Shown piece by piece: positions 4,946 through 5,870 of a stretch of DNA of 5,870 nucleotides. Source of the stretch: an uncultured Stomatobaculum sp. (GTDB taxonomy: Bacteria; Bacillota; Clostridia; Lachnospirales; Lachnospiraceae); NCBI GenBank assembly GCA_938010625.1, contig CALLVJ010000027.1, forward strand, positions 1 to 5,870, given 5' to 3'. Positions within the stretch are counted from its first letter, which is position 1; each line of letters begins with the position of its first letter. A model generated the notes under the pieces. It was not told the origin of the DNA and did not search any database. It saw only the letters and a program-made list of their open reading frames with translations. The translations under genes were made by a program, and so were the position numbers.

Positions 4946-5870
4946 ATGGCGTCAAAAGTTGAGAGAAGCAGTTTTTCCTCACGCCTTGGCTTCGTGCTGT
5001 CTGCGGCAGGTTCTGCTGTGGGACTGGGGAATATCTGGCGCTTCCCGTATCTCGCTGCAAAATACGGCGGCGGTATCTTTTTGCTGGTCTACCTGCTTCT
5101 GGTGCTGAGCTTCGGCTATACCATGATTGTCGCCGAGAGCGCCCTGGGACGCCACACCAAAAAGAGCCCGGTCGGCGCTTTCTCGCACTATGGCAGAGAC
5201 TGGATGTTCCGCTTCGGCGGCTGGATCAATGCGATCATTCCAATTCTGATTGTCCCCTACTACTCGGTCATCGGCGGCTGGGTGTCCAAATATCTCTATG
5301 CCTACTGCCGCGGAGAAGTCGCAGCGCTTGCCGGTGACAGCTACTTTGAAACTTTTATCACGAATGGCAGAAAAACAGAGTTCTGGTTTTTTCTTTTCAG
5401 CGCCGCTACCATGCTGATCATCTATATGGGCGTCCAGAATGGCATTGAGCGCGTCTCCAGAATCATGATGCCGATTCTAATTGTGCTCGCCGTCATCATT
5501 GCCGTCTATGCAGTCACACGCCCGGGCGCACTGCAGGGCGTCTCCTACTTTCTGGTGCCGAACTTCCATCACTTCTCCTGGATGACAGTCGTCGCCGCAA
5601 TGGGGCAGATGTTCTACTCGCTCTCGATTGCAATGGGCATTCTGATGACCTTTGGCTCTTATATGAAAGATGATGTCTCGATTGAAGAGGCGACACGACA
5701 TGTGGAACTCTTCGACACTGCGATTGCCATTCTCGCAGGTCTCATGATTATTCCGGCTGTCTTTGCCTTTTCAGGCGGCAATCCGGATGTCCTGAAAGCC
5801 GGTCCCTCGCTCATGTTTATCACAATGCCAAAAATTTTCGCGAGCATGGGCTTAGGTCAGCCAGTCGGTC
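4946..5870 (+). CDS. Neurotransmitter:sodium symporter (NSS/SNF) family transporter, C-terminus cut by window edge
   Basis: Inner-membrane, sodium-coupled transporter of the LeuT fold; bacterial relatives (LeuT, MhsT, Tyt1) import amino acids. The visible 308 residues hold about the first seven membrane segments; bacterial members are usually near 450 residues. TM1 carries SAAGSAVGLGNIWRFPYL, where N29 and R32 correspond to LeuT N27 (sodium site 1, substrate) and R30 (outer gate). TM3 carries PYYSVIGGW, where Y106 corresponds to substrate-contacting LeuT Y108. TM6 carries GQMFYSLSIAMGILMTFGSYM, matching the unwound TM6 of the family. The ATG at 4946 has GGAGG 8 bases upstream (4933-4937), and only 12 residues precede the conserved RLGF. 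The gene has its own promoter and is divergent from the small membrane protein gene. Family is certain; the substrate cannot be read, though an amino acid is likely. Confidence 0.95.
   Translation, partial: MASKVERSSFSSRLGFVLSAAGSAVGLGNIWRFPYLAAKYGGGIFLLVYLLLVLSFGYTMIVAESALGRHTKKSPVGAFSHYGRDWMFRFGGWINAIIPILIVPYYSVIGGWVSKYLYAYCRGEVAALAGDSYFETFITNGRKTEFWFFLFSAATMLIIYMGVQNGIERVSRIMMPILIVLAVIIAVYAVTRPGALQGVSYFLVPNFHHFSWMTVVAAMGQMFYSLSIAMGILMTFGSYMKDDVSIEEATRHVELFDTAIAILAGLMIIPAVFAFSGGNPDVLKAGPSLMFITMPKIFASMGLGQPVG

Noticed and set aside
1..5870. A defence, mobile or other novel multi-gene system
   Set aside because: The HerA-like ATPase could suggest a NurA-HerA or defence pairing, but it is the widespread DUF853/YjgR type and no nuclease or other defence partner is visible. 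The window has no integrase, transposase, toxin-antitoxin pair or CRISPR repeat.

Overview
The window looks like chromosomal DNA from a fairly GC-rich member of the Clostridia, most plausibly Lachnospiraceae-like. Pointers are the gene content (DUF853 ATPase, DUF6465-like and DUF4298-like proteins, Xpt, an RlmD-type methyltransferase with an N-terminal TRAM domain, a bacterial NSS transporter), strong GGAGG ribosome sites about 6-9 bases from the starts, and textbook sigma-A promoters. The taxon is inference from style and gene families, not from a marker gene. There is no rRNA, tRNA, CRISPR array, insertion sequence or phage gene.

Left part (1-1998, minus strand). A DUF853/HerA-like P-loop ATPase runs off the left edge, so its C-terminus is missing. 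Upstream of it, and separated by a hairpin terminator, lies a small lysine-rich protein with a DUF6465-like C-terminal domain and four 11-residue helical repeats. That gene has a perfect-consensus promoter, with a 12-bp palindrome just after the -10 box.

Middle part (2017-4791). Xanthine phosphoribosyltransferase (xpt) is on the plus strand behind its own promoter and has no riboswitch-sized leader. It converges on a minus-strand series: a small single-pass membrane protein with an acidic tail, then the TrmA/RlmD-family 23S rRNA uracil-C5 methyltransferase, then a DUF4298-like small protein. The stop codons of xpt and the DUF4298-like gene overlap in the palindrome TTAA. A strong terminator hairpin sits between the membrane-protein gene and rlmD.

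Right part (4847-5870). A neurotransmitter:sodium symporter (NSS) gene on the plus strand runs off the right edge. Its promoter and the opposing promoter of the membrane-protein gene have overlapping -35 boxes, so the two are unlikely to be occupied at the same time.

The genes do not form one pathway. They are housekeeping (purine salvage, rRNA modification, amino-acid uptake) mixed with conserved small proteins of unknown role. I found no convincing evidence of a new multi-gene system. The points most worth checking are regulatory architecture and the two repeat-bearing small proteins. No intergenic gap exceeds about 190 bases, and the two largest (1898-2084 and 4792-4945) are filled by divergent promoters.
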